The notes under the pieces are model-generated. The model searched no databases and had not been told where the DNA came from. It worked only from the letters and a program-made list of their open reading frames with translations. Below are positions 1 through 10,619 of a DNA stretch of 64,000 nt, piece after piece. Origin of the DNA: Capitella teleta (taxonomy: Eukaryota; Annelida; Polychaeta; Capitellidae). Position 1 is the stretch's first letter. Each line of letters begins with the position of its first letter. The DNA lies in NCBI GenBank assembly GCA_000328365.1, contig KB295624.1, positions 7,016-71,015 of the forward strand, in the 5' to 3' direction. The position numbers were made by a program, and so were the translations under genes.

Positions 1-583
1 CTAGATTCCTTCTCGTTGAGAATTGATGCCACGCAAATAAGCAACAGCGCCATAGCCGCTTGCGCTGGCGTCACCAAACACGTGTAGAGATCTTTCATGG
101 TCGCCACCTAGATGGCAGAAAACATCGGGGAATTTTGACCCACGTAACACATGCAATGTGGAAACCCATTTTTCCCAAGCGACCCTATGCTCTGTACTTA
201 AACACTCATCCCAACCAAGTGATCGGAACAGATGGAGAGGAGGTAAAAGGACAAGGCAATAGAGGAGAAGTAGGAGGGGGAGAAAAAGGCTGAGCCGCAG
301 GGTTCAGCGTGGATGAAGGAGCATGATCAAAATTAACAGAGCTTACAGAGTCCTGACCACAGTCTTCTAACACAGCTTGTCTCGCCTGAGCAGCGCCGAT
401 CCGCATCTCCAGCTGCAGCATCTGCTGGCGATCTTCTAGCTCTCGCTGTTGCCTAGACAGCTCCATCAGTTCTCGTGATTTGGAGTGCTCAACGAGCAAT
501 GCGGCGAGCTCCGCTTTCTCCCGGGCCATCTGGCTGCTTATCGACATCTTCGAAGAAGTAGAGCTTCTTGCACTTCCCTGCAC
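1..583 (-). mobile_element. BEL/Pao LTR retrotransposon fossil, gag and pol pieces
   Basis: Two pieces are readable on the minus strand. The piece at about 583-206 encodes a Glu/Arg/Ala-rich coiled-coil region of the kind found at the N terminus of BEL/Pao Gag. The piece at about 130-1 encodes the Asp-Ala-Ser, Tyr-Gly-Ala-Val-Ala-Tyr motif region of BEL/Pao Pol (RNase H side). The pieces are far closer together than in a whole element, so this is a fragmentary, dead copy running off the left edge of the window. No LTR was identified. Family assignment rests on motif recognition only. Confidence 0.6.
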
Positions 584-862
584 CCCGGCGCTCGTCCGCC
601 TTACGACCTCTTCCTTGGTGGGGTAGTGTTCAACGCGGATTTGTCCTTCGCCGAACCAGCTCTTGAGCCGGTCTAGAAAGCCAAGGATGGTGTCCTCGTT
701 GTCTATATTCGGCCTTCAAGCATGACTGGGCAAGGCGACCATGCATGCACCAAAGAGGACCTGTTTGGCTGCCACAACCACCATAACTGGCTCACATTGA
801 TTGATTGATAACTACCCTACGTAAAAAGTTTGTTTCTTATTCTCCTCAGGTGAAAGATAACA

Positions 863-2794
863 ATGCCTGGCAGACGATCTCGGTTGGCCATCCGGCCAAA
901 CATTGGCCCAAAAGCACCAAAGCCTAAAGTGGAAGAGACTCTGGCTGCAGTCGTTGAGGCTGTTGTTGAGGAGGAAACTGTGTCTACTGCTGTTTCAGAA
1001 CCATTGAAATCTCCCAAAAAGCCTGAACCTGCCCCCAAACTGGCTGCCACAGGCCGCAGACAGAAGATCAAGCCAACTGTCTCAATCAAGCGCAAGTCTC
1101 GCTCTGATTCTAAACTGGTGGCTGAAGATGAGGTGCCAAATGTGGAGGTTGCTCTTCCCTCTCCTCCGGCTGATGTCCTCCTACCGCTTGTTGAACCGAC
1201 TCCGGATCCTGTTGAGTGAGCGATGCAACCATTTCGTCATCTGTTTTTAATTATATCTTCTTTCTTTTTTCAGCAGTGGGAAAGAAATCGTGGTTGAAAT
1301 TTTGCCAAAATCTCCCAAGAAGACTATTCCTGTGTGGTGGGTTTGCTGACCTTGAGCTGTCATGTGCATGACCTTGTGTTTTCAGTCCTGCGAGTCCGGT
1401 GAAGCGAATACCCAGGCCGTCGACCCAGGTCTCAGCATGCATACCAGAGAATGACGAAAACGTCCCAGCCCCAAACATCCCCACCCTAAACCGACCTGCT
1501 GAGCCACAAGTTCCCACCAAGCCTCGAAGAAAACTGGTCAAAATTGAAGAGCCGGTTGATCGCACAAAGATGACGATGAAAGATTTTATCTACATGAACC
1601 CCATCAACAACCCCATGAAGTGCGTATTTGGTGATAATTGTATTCATTAATTTACTGTGTGTTCTGAAAGGTCTCCCACAAAGAAAAATCAACGCAATGT
1701 GTCAGAAGTTGGAGCGGAAGAGGAAACTTGTTCCGCTAAGCCTGATGAGGAAGAGGGCGACAATGCTCTCCCCGCACCCCAAGTCACAATCGGTCCTGAT
1801 GGCAGCATTATTCTCAATGAGCAGAGGTCCGTTGTTGGTTATTTTGTGGTTTCTTTCAATTGTTAAAAACCCAAAAACGTTTACTCTTTTCAGTGTTATC
1901 ATTCCAACAGAGAAGAAATCGGTTGAGTTGGAAGACCTGGAAGTTGTTGATGAAACTGATGCGGTCACTGGGGTTGGTCGTTACCGACACCGACCGCGGC
2001 AAAAAGCGTGGACCATGAAAGAAACGATGAAATTTTATGTTGCATTGAGCAATGTTGGCACTGATTTCACCTCCATGAGCACCTTATTCCCCAAACGAAC
2101 ACGTGCTGAATTGAAGGTTTAAACAAGTAAGATTATATATTTCTCCTTTTCAACTTGATTTCTCTTCAGAAAAAGTTCAACAAGGAAGATAAACTGCACC
2201 GCGATATGGTGGAGAAAGCCCTGAGTGAGTTGTACTTGAATTTTTTGTGTTATATTATTTAAATTTTTCCATAGATCGCCTGGGTGGCTTCAGTCTAGAT
2301 CTCTTGAATGAACCCGAGTCTGACGAAGAACCGCAAGAAAAGAAAAAAGCTCCAAAGAAAAGAAAACCCAAAGAACCGAAAGAACTAAAAGAACTTGACA
2401 TCAAACCTCCCAGACCCAAAAGGAAAAGTCAGTTGGATTTAATAACCCTTGTGATCATAATTTAATTATGTTTTTCTTCCACTACTTTCAGAACGTAAAA
2501 GTTTGTATTATGAAGGATCGTCTGATGATGACGATATCTGCGAAACGAGGTGAGTGCAGGTTAAAAAGAGAGCTCTTTAAATTTATCACGTTGTGTTTCA
2601 GTCCTATGGAAGTCCCTCCCACTAACATCCGAACGCGATCGTCGTCTGATGCGACTCAACCACCGAGTAATAACAGAGAGGAAACTCCCTCCCATCCCAC
2701 CCCAACCCCTGTTCAGCATTCTTCTCCCCCGTCCTCTCCCCTTGATAACGATCATGTTGTGAGAATCGATGTAATACGGGAAGAACCGGGATAA
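863..2794 (+). CDS. BDP1: BDP1, TFIIIB component B'' (RNA polymerase III initiation factor)
   Basis: Nine coding exons, all in phase: 863-1215, 1274-1333, 1386-1619, 1671-1826, 1894-2116, 2170-2224, 2275-2427, 2492-2549 and 2602-2794, giving 494 aa. BDP1 is the SANT-domain subunit of TFIIIB, which places RNA polymerase III on tRNA, 5S and U6 promoters in the nucleus. The N terminus (RRSRLAIRPNIGP) resembles vertebrate BDP1. Residues near the end of exon 3 read DRTKMTMKDFIYMNPINNPM, a BDP1 signature, and exon 4 has the conserved GPDGSIILNE segment. The SANT/Myb domain starts near W307 and includes VGTDFTSMSTLFPKRTRAEL, followed by KKKFNKEDK. The long repeat-rich C-terminal tail of vertebrate BDP1 is absent; a Lys-rich and Ser/Pro-rich tail remains. 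The exon 5 donor (AAG|GTTTAA) is weak, but a stronger GTAAGA ten bases on would admit an in-frame stop. A CTCCTCAG acceptor just before the ATG suggests a 5' UTR intron. Confidence 0.93.
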
Positions 2795-2867
2795 AATGAT
2801 GACTAAGGCAGCAAGTCTTTTTTTTTATGTGTAACTAGTCGTTGTTTTGAAGATTTTTTTTATTTTG

Positions 2868-2873
2868 AATAAA
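2868..2873 (+). terminator. Poly(A) signal AATAAA of BDP1
   Basis: AATAAA lies 74 nt after the BDP1 stop and is followed by a GT-rich stretch. It is the first canonical signal downstream. Confidence 0.7.
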
Positions 2874-3097
2874 TGTGTGTTCAAGCTACTTCTTGTTTGC
2901 TCACATTTTTTGAAGCACAGATGCATGCTATTCAAGGACCATCTTCCAGTTTCCTATCAATCTCCATCTTCTCTTTTATTCCATTGATCATTGTGGGTCC
3001 CTCATTTAGTGAAATGAACTAAGGAGGCTGTTAAATGTCTTCTTCAGTTCTAAAACATCCCATCAGGAACCATTATATTGTATCAAAATTTCATCAT

Positions 3098-3154
3098 TTT
3101 ATTAATGATCACACAGAGAAATAAGATATAGATGTAAAATAGATAGGTTTTATT
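3098..3154 (-). terminator. Poly(A) signals of MZT1
   Basis: Minus-strand AATAAA occurs at 3154-3149 and again at 3103-3098, about 48 and 99 nt past the MZT1 stop. Either could serve. BDP1 and MZT1 transcripts converge here with only a few hundred bases between them. Confidence 0.55.
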
Positions 3155-3201
3155 AACAGAATGAGTAGAATGATAATTCAGATCAATTTCTGGGGTATGC
3201 A

Positions 3202-6200
3202 TCAAGAATTTGACTCGGCAGTCTGGAGAATAAAAGATTAAAATTTTGTTCAAAAGCAGAGATATTGAGGCCTCTTAGGGCCCGGCAATAACAAGAAACA
3301 CAAACCTTAAGAGCACTTGTTTCTCTGCGTAGTTCTTGAATAACAAGAGCAAGGGCCTCTGGGTTGATTCCTTCTTTGCACAAACGAACACACGTGGTCA
3401 AGGTTTCACGATCCAAACCAGTGTTTAACAGCCGAGACATTTCCATTAACACTGAAATAAAAGTTTAGTTATTCCAAATGATATTGACTAGCATTTTCCT
3501 AAAGTCTAATAATGACTCAAGGAATCATAAGCCCTTTCTCGAAACAAAAACCGGACAGGGAATGTTTCATGCGCAAATTTTCATCATCCCATGACCACAA
3601 ATAACATACATACGTCCGACTGCGAACTTTTCATGCACGAAATCGACACAGTAAAAATACTGAACTTTCATGGAATTGTCTGACAGCGCTTTGACACGGT
3701 CACCGCACATAACACATAGCTGTTAAAAAAAAAGAAGCTAAATCGACAGGAATCATAAAAAAGTATCAAAATATCTAACCTTTGGCACACTTTGCTTACT
3801 GTATAATACCTTAATATATCAGTACATTTCATACTGTAACTTAATTTGCAGTAAGGCTGCCAAAGTGCACCTTGACTGCCTTTTTCAAGCACAGAAACGT
3901 GTTTTTGTAGAATTATATAATTATTTGCCAAGCCGAGTTTCTCTCACACACAGACGCACTATTTAAATGCGTTATTTAAAAAAAGTGTTATATTATAAAA
4001 ATACACGAACTCTTCACTATATCTTGCGCCAACTTCATAATAAAACTAAAATGTAACCTCTTTCTGGCCTCGTTCTCTGTAATATTTTTACCCATCCTAA
4101 ATATTCCCCGCAAATAACTTAAGTAAATCTCCCATGTGTACGCACTTCAATCAGAAAAAAAGCTTGATTCTTTATCAAGCCCCAAAAATAATCAATTCCT
4201 TATTGCTACTTCATAATCTAATGGAAAAATGGCTACTTCATAATCTAATGGAAAAATGGCTACTTCATAATCTAAGGAAACAGGCGATTACCAAAAAGGG
4301 CGGAATACATGTCAGACCACAAATTAATGAAAATTACAAGCCGTATAAAAGCCCATCTACCATATAGTGGCATGTACCATTAGGTTACAAGCAGGTCGTA
4401 GAAAAAAACCCCGATCAAATAAAGTGGGCAATGTAGAGAGTAGAGACAATACCTGAAGGATGGTCGTTGTGGTCTCATTTATGCATGTGGATGTGGATCA
4501 GCTCAGACTCTCCCAGTTTTAATTCCCCTCGCCTCACCACTCGATTCCATGATCTCCACTCACAACTGCCGTTGTAAAACGTTAAAAGGGCGGAGGGGTG
4601 TCATTTGTTGTTTAATTAACCTGACTTGAAAGAAATCGCTGACAATTGATATTTTGAAGATCGGATTACATAATATGTAATTAAAATGGTACAGTGTGAA
4701 TTTGTTCCTGAGAATTGTGGACGAAGGCGGATTAACAAAAAGGGCAGATTACATGACACAATTAACATTACAAACAATTTGTCTCTTGAGATTTTAGGGC
4801 AGATTATATGACGGCGGATTATATGACAAAAAGGGCGGATTATATGACGGCGGATTAACGGGGTCTGACTGTATATAGATTCCTAATATGATACTTATAC
4901 AACATAACTATACAACATCTCACCAAAGGAATAAATTATGCTTTTTCATGGAAATAGAATATTGAGCCTGAATCATCTTGTCACGAAAGTTTTGCTGGAA
5001 CGTAAATATAACAAAAATGGATTGCGGGAAACGTGTTTACGAGACCGTTAGGACTACCTTGGATGCATTGATTTCAATAAAACTTGGCACATACATGGAA
5101 ATGAACATGTGTTTGTCAAATAATTGTATAATTCACATAACATTTTCTCGTTTTTATTCATGTTTCACGATAAGGAACATACTTTTCATGCCAGTACTAG
5201 TGCTCTCTTCTGGGCTTCATTTGACTATTTTATAATAATTCCAACAAAATTTTTCAAACACATTTATTTTTCATTGCTTGCATGTATGAGGAAAATATTG
5301 AAGATATCCGTAAATCATTATTAGTCAAAAATCGCTTTTGAATTAACGCTTAAATCAGGAGTCTAAAGCATTTTGACAAAATGCCGACCCCTGTATCACT
5401 CAAATTGGTGCCATAGATGATCACGTTACATTCTGGAAAATTCAGTGTTTGCAATTTTCATTCAAAAAGCTGACCTATATTCAAATCAAATTTCAAATTT
5501 CTGTGATTGCACGTTCATTATTAGGCCGAGGACTTCTCAAACAACCCTCGTATATTGTATTGTATTTATGCAAACGGATATTCAGGCACAGTTGTGGGTT
5601 CAACACCCAACTAACTCATAGCATTTACTTATCAAACTAAAGTAAACAAGGCTGTGGTTATTCGTACGTTATTCTCAGATATGAGACAATATCATGAAAG
5701 GTTGATTCGAGAATGAGAGTTACTCAATTTAAAAGAGAAAGACCTCCAACTGATTCCTCCATTACCCCACATGACATTGTGAGTAATTATTGAATGTTAC
5801 ACACTTGACTAACTGATTATAATTATTAAATTATTAATAATTATTTATATTATTAAATTATTATTAATTATTTGGTGATCAATGAGATGCATCCTGTTTC
5901 TACAGAATCCTGCTAATACTCAGCTCACACTAGTATTGTTTTTAATGTACCATTTAATTCACCTTCTTATGCTTTCTATTATGCTAACACAGATTTGATA
6001 TTCTATCTATGCTCTGATCTGTTTCACCTAAATATATGACTGTGTTTTCATTTGCATATTTTTTTCAAATTATGTTTATCAAGGCACCATTTGTTTTGAT
6101 AAGAACTACAAAGTTGAAAAGTTTTGTTTGCTGTGGTGAATATAATCTAATAAATATATTTCTTCAGTTATTTTGTCATTCTTGTCTTTCAATATTTGAG

Positions 6201-7234
6201 ATCAGAATCTCATACATTGTTTAATCAAGTGTTAATTACCATATTGGTTTTTTATTCATTTGGAGGGGCTTAGTCAGTTTGATCGGCTGACTGCAATCCT
6301 ATGTCGACCGTGGGGTCGAGGTCCCAGATTCGAGATCCGATCAGGCCGTGGGTGTTATGATTGTGAATTATAATTGTAATTCGTTATAATTGTAATTCTT
6401 CGGTGACACTGCAGTGCTGCCCAACTACGTAACGCTGTGTACTACTGTCTATGGTGGTATGCAGGATAAAGAACCCTTGGGTTCTGTTCTAGCGCCCATA
6501 TCATCCGAATGGTTTGGGTGGAGCCGTAAAACCCCATCATATCATATTTTATTCATTTGGCTTCTGCATGAGTAATGAAACCTGTATCACATATGTAATA
6601 GCTGTAGGTCGCCAAAGATGCAAAGTTTGTAAAAGAATACATTGGCATGTGCATTATAAGAATATATCAGGTTTTGCGAATTCGATATAGTTATATTTAT
6701 AGTAATAGCCAAGTGTTAATACATGTAGACCGATTTAAATACAACTTTAAGTTTCCTGCACTATACGTACGTTATTTTCGGGTGTGGCTAAAAACCTTAC
6801 CAAACTTATTAGGTCTCAATAAGTTTCGGAAGGTTTTTAGCAACACCCGAGAATAACGTATGAATAGCGCTGGAAACCATTTGATGATTTGTACGGTAAC
6901 GTAAGAATAACTACAGCCAGTAAACAATACTCATGCCAGTTCAATGAAAAATTACTTCAAGGATATGTGAGCCATCTTCAGTCGCTAAAAACGGAATATT
7001 AATCATATCAGTGAGAGGGGGGTTTTGTTCATATACACTTTTAACTGTATTATCGCCCAGGTGAAATTTACATGGAAAACATTGGAGTTTCGAATGTGAT
7101 ATCAAGAATAAACTACTCCAATACGTAGAAATAATTTTAAAGTATCATTTAGCATAATTGTGAAGCATACAATCCATTGCTTCTTGAGCAGTTCTTGTTT
7201 TAGATGAATCTATCGAGCCTGTCAAATCGGACAT
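3202..7234 (-). CDS. MZT1: MOZART1, mitotic-spindle organizing protein 1
   Basis: Three coding exons on the minus strand: 7234-7171 (64 nt, ends phase 1 at T|GTATGC), 3451-3306 (146 nt) and 3222-3202 (21 nt), giving 76 aa (human 82 aa). MOZART1 is a small helical protein that binds the N termini of gamma-tubulin complex proteins and is needed to recruit and activate the gamma-tubulin ring complex at spindle poles. Exon 1 encodes TAQEAMD, matching the human NAVRETMD helix. Exon 2 encodes [20 protein letters not shown] then [20 protein letters not shown], near-identical to the family. The last exon adds TAESNS, matching the human AAENMTS end. Intron 1 (3452-7170) is about 3.7 kb, very long for this locus, and holds a Tigger-like element, a SINE, a tandem repeat and a 93-bp hairpin. 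The gene is head-to-head with BORA. Confidence 0.92.
4205..4280. repeat. 27-bp tandem repeat, about 2.7 units
   Basis: Units at 4205-4231 and 4232-4258 are identical and a third, partial unit starts at 4259. It sits in MZT1 intron 1. Confidence 0.9.
4285..4871. mobile_element. Non-autonomous Tigger/pogo-like element with subterminal repeats
   Basis: The right end reads, on the minus strand, TA then CAGTCAGACCCCGTTAATCC, a Tigger-type terminus next to a TA dinucleotide. Near 4311 a diverged inner copy of the terminal motif appears (GTCAGACCACAAATTAA). It resembles the terminus at 27057, which belongs to the transposase-bearing Tigger remnant in CDCA7 intron 1; both are followed by an ATAGTGGCAT word. 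Several subterminal copies of an AAAAGGGCGGATTA motif lie inside. The left boundary is uncertain. No coding capacity is seen. Confidence 0.5.
6264..6546 (+). mobile_element. tRNA-derived SINE, full-length copy A
   Basis: A 283-bp body is flanked by an exact 14-bp target duplication, TTTTATTCATTTGG (6250-6263 and 6547-6560). The head is tRNA-like: an A-box-like block near 6274 and a B-box-like GATTCGAGATCC near 6330. A body of TTGTGAATTATAATTGTAATT words follows, then a conserved 3' block (TTTGGGTGGAGCCGTAAAACC) and a CATCAT tail. It lies in MZT1 intron 1. The same family occurs at 55843-56190, 38983-39329 and in three fragments. Confidence 0.88.
6768..6860. repeat. 93-bp foldback hairpin
   Basis: Arms of 42 bp at 6769-6810 and 6818-6859 are inverted copies with about five mismatches around a 7-nt loop (AGGTCTC). 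One further base pair (6768/6860) extends the stem. It is probably a palindromic MITE, but a structured RNA cannot be excluded. Confidence 0.85.
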
Positions 7235-7510
7235 GTTTACAATTGACTGCGGAGTGACGCAAGCTATTGACTGATTTTATAAAATATTGATATATCATTT
7301 TAGCAAAAAAATGCCACATAAAACACTTATCGATTGTGGCTATGGATATTTCAATGCATATTTTGATTTATTTATAAGCAAAATTTGAATTGAATTAGAT
7401 AAGCGAATGATAGGTTCGCAGTTAACTCGGTCTGTGATTGGATGAAGAAGTTTGTTTGAGCTTTTAAAGACTTCGCTACAGTCAGGCATTTAAACTAGTT
7501 CAGCAGTCAC
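7235..7510. promoter_or_regulatory. Putative bidirectional MZT1/BORA promoter
   Basis: This segment separates the MZT1 start codon (7234, minus) from the apparent BORA 5' UTR exon, which ends at a GTGAGC donor near 7573; the BORA UTR resumes after a TTTCAG acceptor near 7879. It holds TTTGAA (7384-7389), which matches the cell-cycle homology region motif, an inverted CCAAT (ATTGG, 7437-7441) about 50 bp away, and an AT-rich TTTTATAAAA near 7272. CCAAT plus CHR is a common layout of vertebrate G2/M promoters bound by NF-Y and DREAM/MuvB. Function here is inferred. Confidence 0.5.
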
Positions 7511-7891
7511 ACAGCGTGCAAGCGAATCTGGCTAGAGATGAGCGCTCAAATTCGAAATAAATTGAGGCTTTAGGTGAGCAACTGTCCTTTGGTACATCAG
7601 AAAACCCCTGTAAATGTTTATATCTAGTGTGCGATTGGAAATTTATCTAAATTATGCCTACCAACCATTGATGATTGAGCCAGCAAGTAGTAGTAGCTAC
7701 TAACTTACCAAATACTAAGTAGTGAAGTACCAACTCAGCAACTTGACTGTCACTGTGGCCCTTTAGAGCCGTGGGCACCCCTTGAATTACTAATACTAGT
7801 AATCTAGCATACAATCTTTGACATGGACTTTGATGGCATGTTGAAGATCTAGAGCTGTGATCTATCCTCTTTATTTCAGACCAGGATAATA

Positions 7892-10578
7892 ATGGACGAG
7901 GCCCGCGGACACACTCCAGACCTTGGTTTAAATCAGGACTACTCGCCGCTCAGAGTTCAGGCAACTCCAAAGAGATCAACTAATCTGATTGATAATGTTG
8001 CTGGTAATTACAATCACTAAATCATTTTTCCAATCTCCAAATTATTGATTTCTAGGTCAATTGTACAACTGCCATCAATATCGTACCCCAACAACTGCCA
8101 GGTTACTCTCGAATGATGCTGGACCCACACCATCCCTTCATTCACCGAGCAGTGGAGCAATGTCAGGTGGTCCGATGTCAGGACATCCTCGTCTCCACAC
8201 CCCTGTGTCTGGAGAATCAAGCAGACGGGTATGACCATAAGACCCTTCAAAAGACCTTTGATTATGCATGACTTCATCTCTTAGGGTCTACTGACGCCTA
8301 GGCACATGACTCCAAAAGGTCAGAGGCAAGTGTACAATCCGTTTGAGAGTCCTATGATGGGTCGCCTGCATGATCAGTTGGATTTCAGTCCAAATATGTT
8401 TGTAGAGAACATTCCAGAGGAGGTAGAGGCATCAGTTATGCATCTGTCATAAGTTGTTCATCAATATTATGTCTTAATGCAGAGCCCAGATAAATTCAGC
8501 TGGTCCATCGATCAGCTGGCTACATTGCAGCCTGTAGAAATTGAAGACAAGGAAATAGAGAAACAGTGCAAATATTATTAGTAAGTAGTTATTAGGAGAA
8601 GGAAAATGTGCCCAATGCATTATATTCTCTTCCAACAGTCAGAATGGAAATCATGACGTTAAGGCTCAGAAGGCGATTGACGATTATTTCACTCACAGGC
8701 ATATTGCCCCTTCTCCATGGTCTGAGAAGGCGGTTCATGTACTTCCACGCACACCAGGTAGCTTTTAAAAATCTTGTATTAATCGTGATTATCCTCTGCT
8801 CAATCAGGGGCGCACTCCGCTGAGAGTCCAATGGTTCTCCAGGTTAAACCCTCAGGATCGAGGAATAAAGAGATCACGCTGCTCAAAGAAGGTTAAAATC
8901 ATCTGAAATCCTCCATTTTCTTTTACTTCAACTTTGATTCTGCCTCAGTTGGATCGCAGACTGAGCTGTCTCTGCCGAAAGATTTTGACCTGCAAAAAGT
9001 GTTGGGTCTGTTTTAAAATATTTTTATAAAGTTTTAATTGGTTATACAACTTTTCTTTCATCAGGTGAGCATTACAGTAAAGTGAACGCAGGTGGGGAGG
9101 CCCAGCAGGGAGATGAAGAAGGTCCTGCTGACAATCTCAGTTCATCCTCTTTGCGACGGAAACTGTTCTTCCAGGGAGTCAAGAAATCTCAGATGAGCCC
9201 TGCTAAGTCAGTGTTCACTACTCACAAGTCTTGTTTTATGATTATTAACATATTCATGTTTCAGGAGTAACACTGAGGCTGATCTGACTCTGTCATCAAA
9301 ACTGTCTCCTCCGCTCTCCCCTGTTCCCATACACAAGACTCCACCGAGAGACCAGCTGATATCTAGTGGCATGGAGACTCCAGGATCTGTGAGTTGTTTT
9401 ATTTGCACTGAGATTTATTTTAGCCTTGTTACTTTCAGAATTTGTTCTCATCCAGTCCTATTCACGGCCACGAATGCCGTGAGGTTGGTCCGATGCACTT
9501 CATGACCCCAAGTTTGAGAAGGTGCTCAACTGCTCCTGAAATCGTTGATTCGCCAGATTTCTCTCCGATTGTATTGTCAAACAAAGGTCATTGTTTCTGG
9601 TTGTTTTGAAACTCAGTTTTTATTCCTTTTTCCACTTTTTTAGATTTGATGCACACTCCTTCGTCTTCTCTTTTGCAATGTACTCCGCAATCATGCCGTC
9701 CAACGAAGACCTTCAGATCTCCTGGAATGTCACCAATTGCTGGAGCTGAAGGCAGCTTCATGTCCTCTTCCACCAGAAGTGAGTGCTTTCAGTTGATGTT
9801 TTGTTAAAATAATTGATTTCTCGTAGGTTCATCTCGAAGACCTGAAACTGATCGGAAGGTCCGTCTCCCGTTCCAAGAGTGTGAGGATGATCTTAAGGAC
9901 AATGACAGCATTCAGCAGATGGACTTTGACGAGGATAAGACCTCTGAGCATAACTTCAACGCTCAGGACACTGGATATCAGACCAACAGCCTCCAGTCCA
10001 CCAACATTGACGGTGCCGTTTCATCGAACAATATCACTGGACTTGACCCAGTTCTGCCGCACACCAACCTCACGGTGCAGTTTGGTAACATGTATGGGAA
10101 CAGTGACGCAGGCATCGAAGTGGAGGAGCCTCCCGCCCCAATTCCACGCAAAGTGACAAGTCTGATCTCTCCAACTTTCACTCTTATCAAAAACCAGGAA
10201 GACTCTTTGGTGTTAAGTGATTACGGTGTCGTTGGGGATGCCGCTGTGCCCTATACTCGACCACGCACCGGTGGTGTCCCTGTGTTTCCATGGAGACCGG
10301 ATATGCTAAAGACTAATTCTGTTGTTATTAAAGAGAAGATTACCGGAGAAAATCCTGATGGCGCTGCTGCCGGTAATGGTCCTCCGGCAAGTGAGTTTTT
10401 ACTTTTGAGTCGATTGAAGCTTCATTAATTTATTTTTCAAATTTCCGAAGGTGAAATCGCTCGCTTGGCGCTGATGAGAGCTGGTGAAGATTACGACAAA
10501 TTCTGTGTCCAAAAGATGTATTCTCATCACGATTCTCCTCTGAAAAACGGTGTCGAGAGCATGAGTTTTGATCTCTGA
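7892..10578 (+). CDS. BORA: Bora (aurora borealis), activator of Aurora A and Plk1
   Basis: Thirteen in-phase coding exons: 7892-8003, 8056-8228, 8285-8422, 8483-8580, 8639-8757, 8808-8891, 8949-9005, 9065-9206, 9265-9388, 9439-9586, 9644-9778, 9827-10390 and 10451-10578, giving 673 aa. Bora binds Aurora A and, once phosphorylated by cyclin-CDK, promotes Plk1 activation at mitotic entry. Family blocks in order: YNPFESP near residue 112, FVENIPEE, FSWSIDQLATLQPVEI, YFTHRHIAPSPW ending at W201, LSLPKDFDLQKVLGEHY, and SSSLRRKLFFQ near 287-297. DTGYQT at about 491-496 corresponds to the human DSGYNT beta-TrCP phosphodegron, with Thr for Ser. Many Ser/Thr-Pro sites suggest CDK phosphorylation. The last exon uses an unusual AAG acceptor at 10450, so its edge is less certain. 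It is transcribed away from MZT1. Confidence 0.93.
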
Positions 10579-10602
10579 ATATCAGATGAATCATGATAGG
10601 AA

Positions 10603-10608
10603 ATTAAA
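10603..10608 (+). terminator. Candidate poly(A) signal ATTAAA of BORA
   Basis: ATTAAA lies 25 nt after the stop. Other A-rich signals, such as an AATAAA near 10990, may give a longer 3' UTR. Confidence 0.4.
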
Positions 10609-10619
10609 AGTTTTTCAGA

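Noticed and set aside
3668-3931. Minus-strand 87-codon ORF as first exon of MZT1
   Set aside because: A phase-compatible donor exists, but the residues do not match the family. The exon at 7234-7171 gives the expected EAMD helix, sits next to BORA and also fits the phase.
4538-4550. ATG with GTGAGG donor as first MZT1 exon (Met-Glu-Ser-Ser)
   Set aside because: In phase but would lack the conserved first helix; superseded by the exon at 7171-7234.
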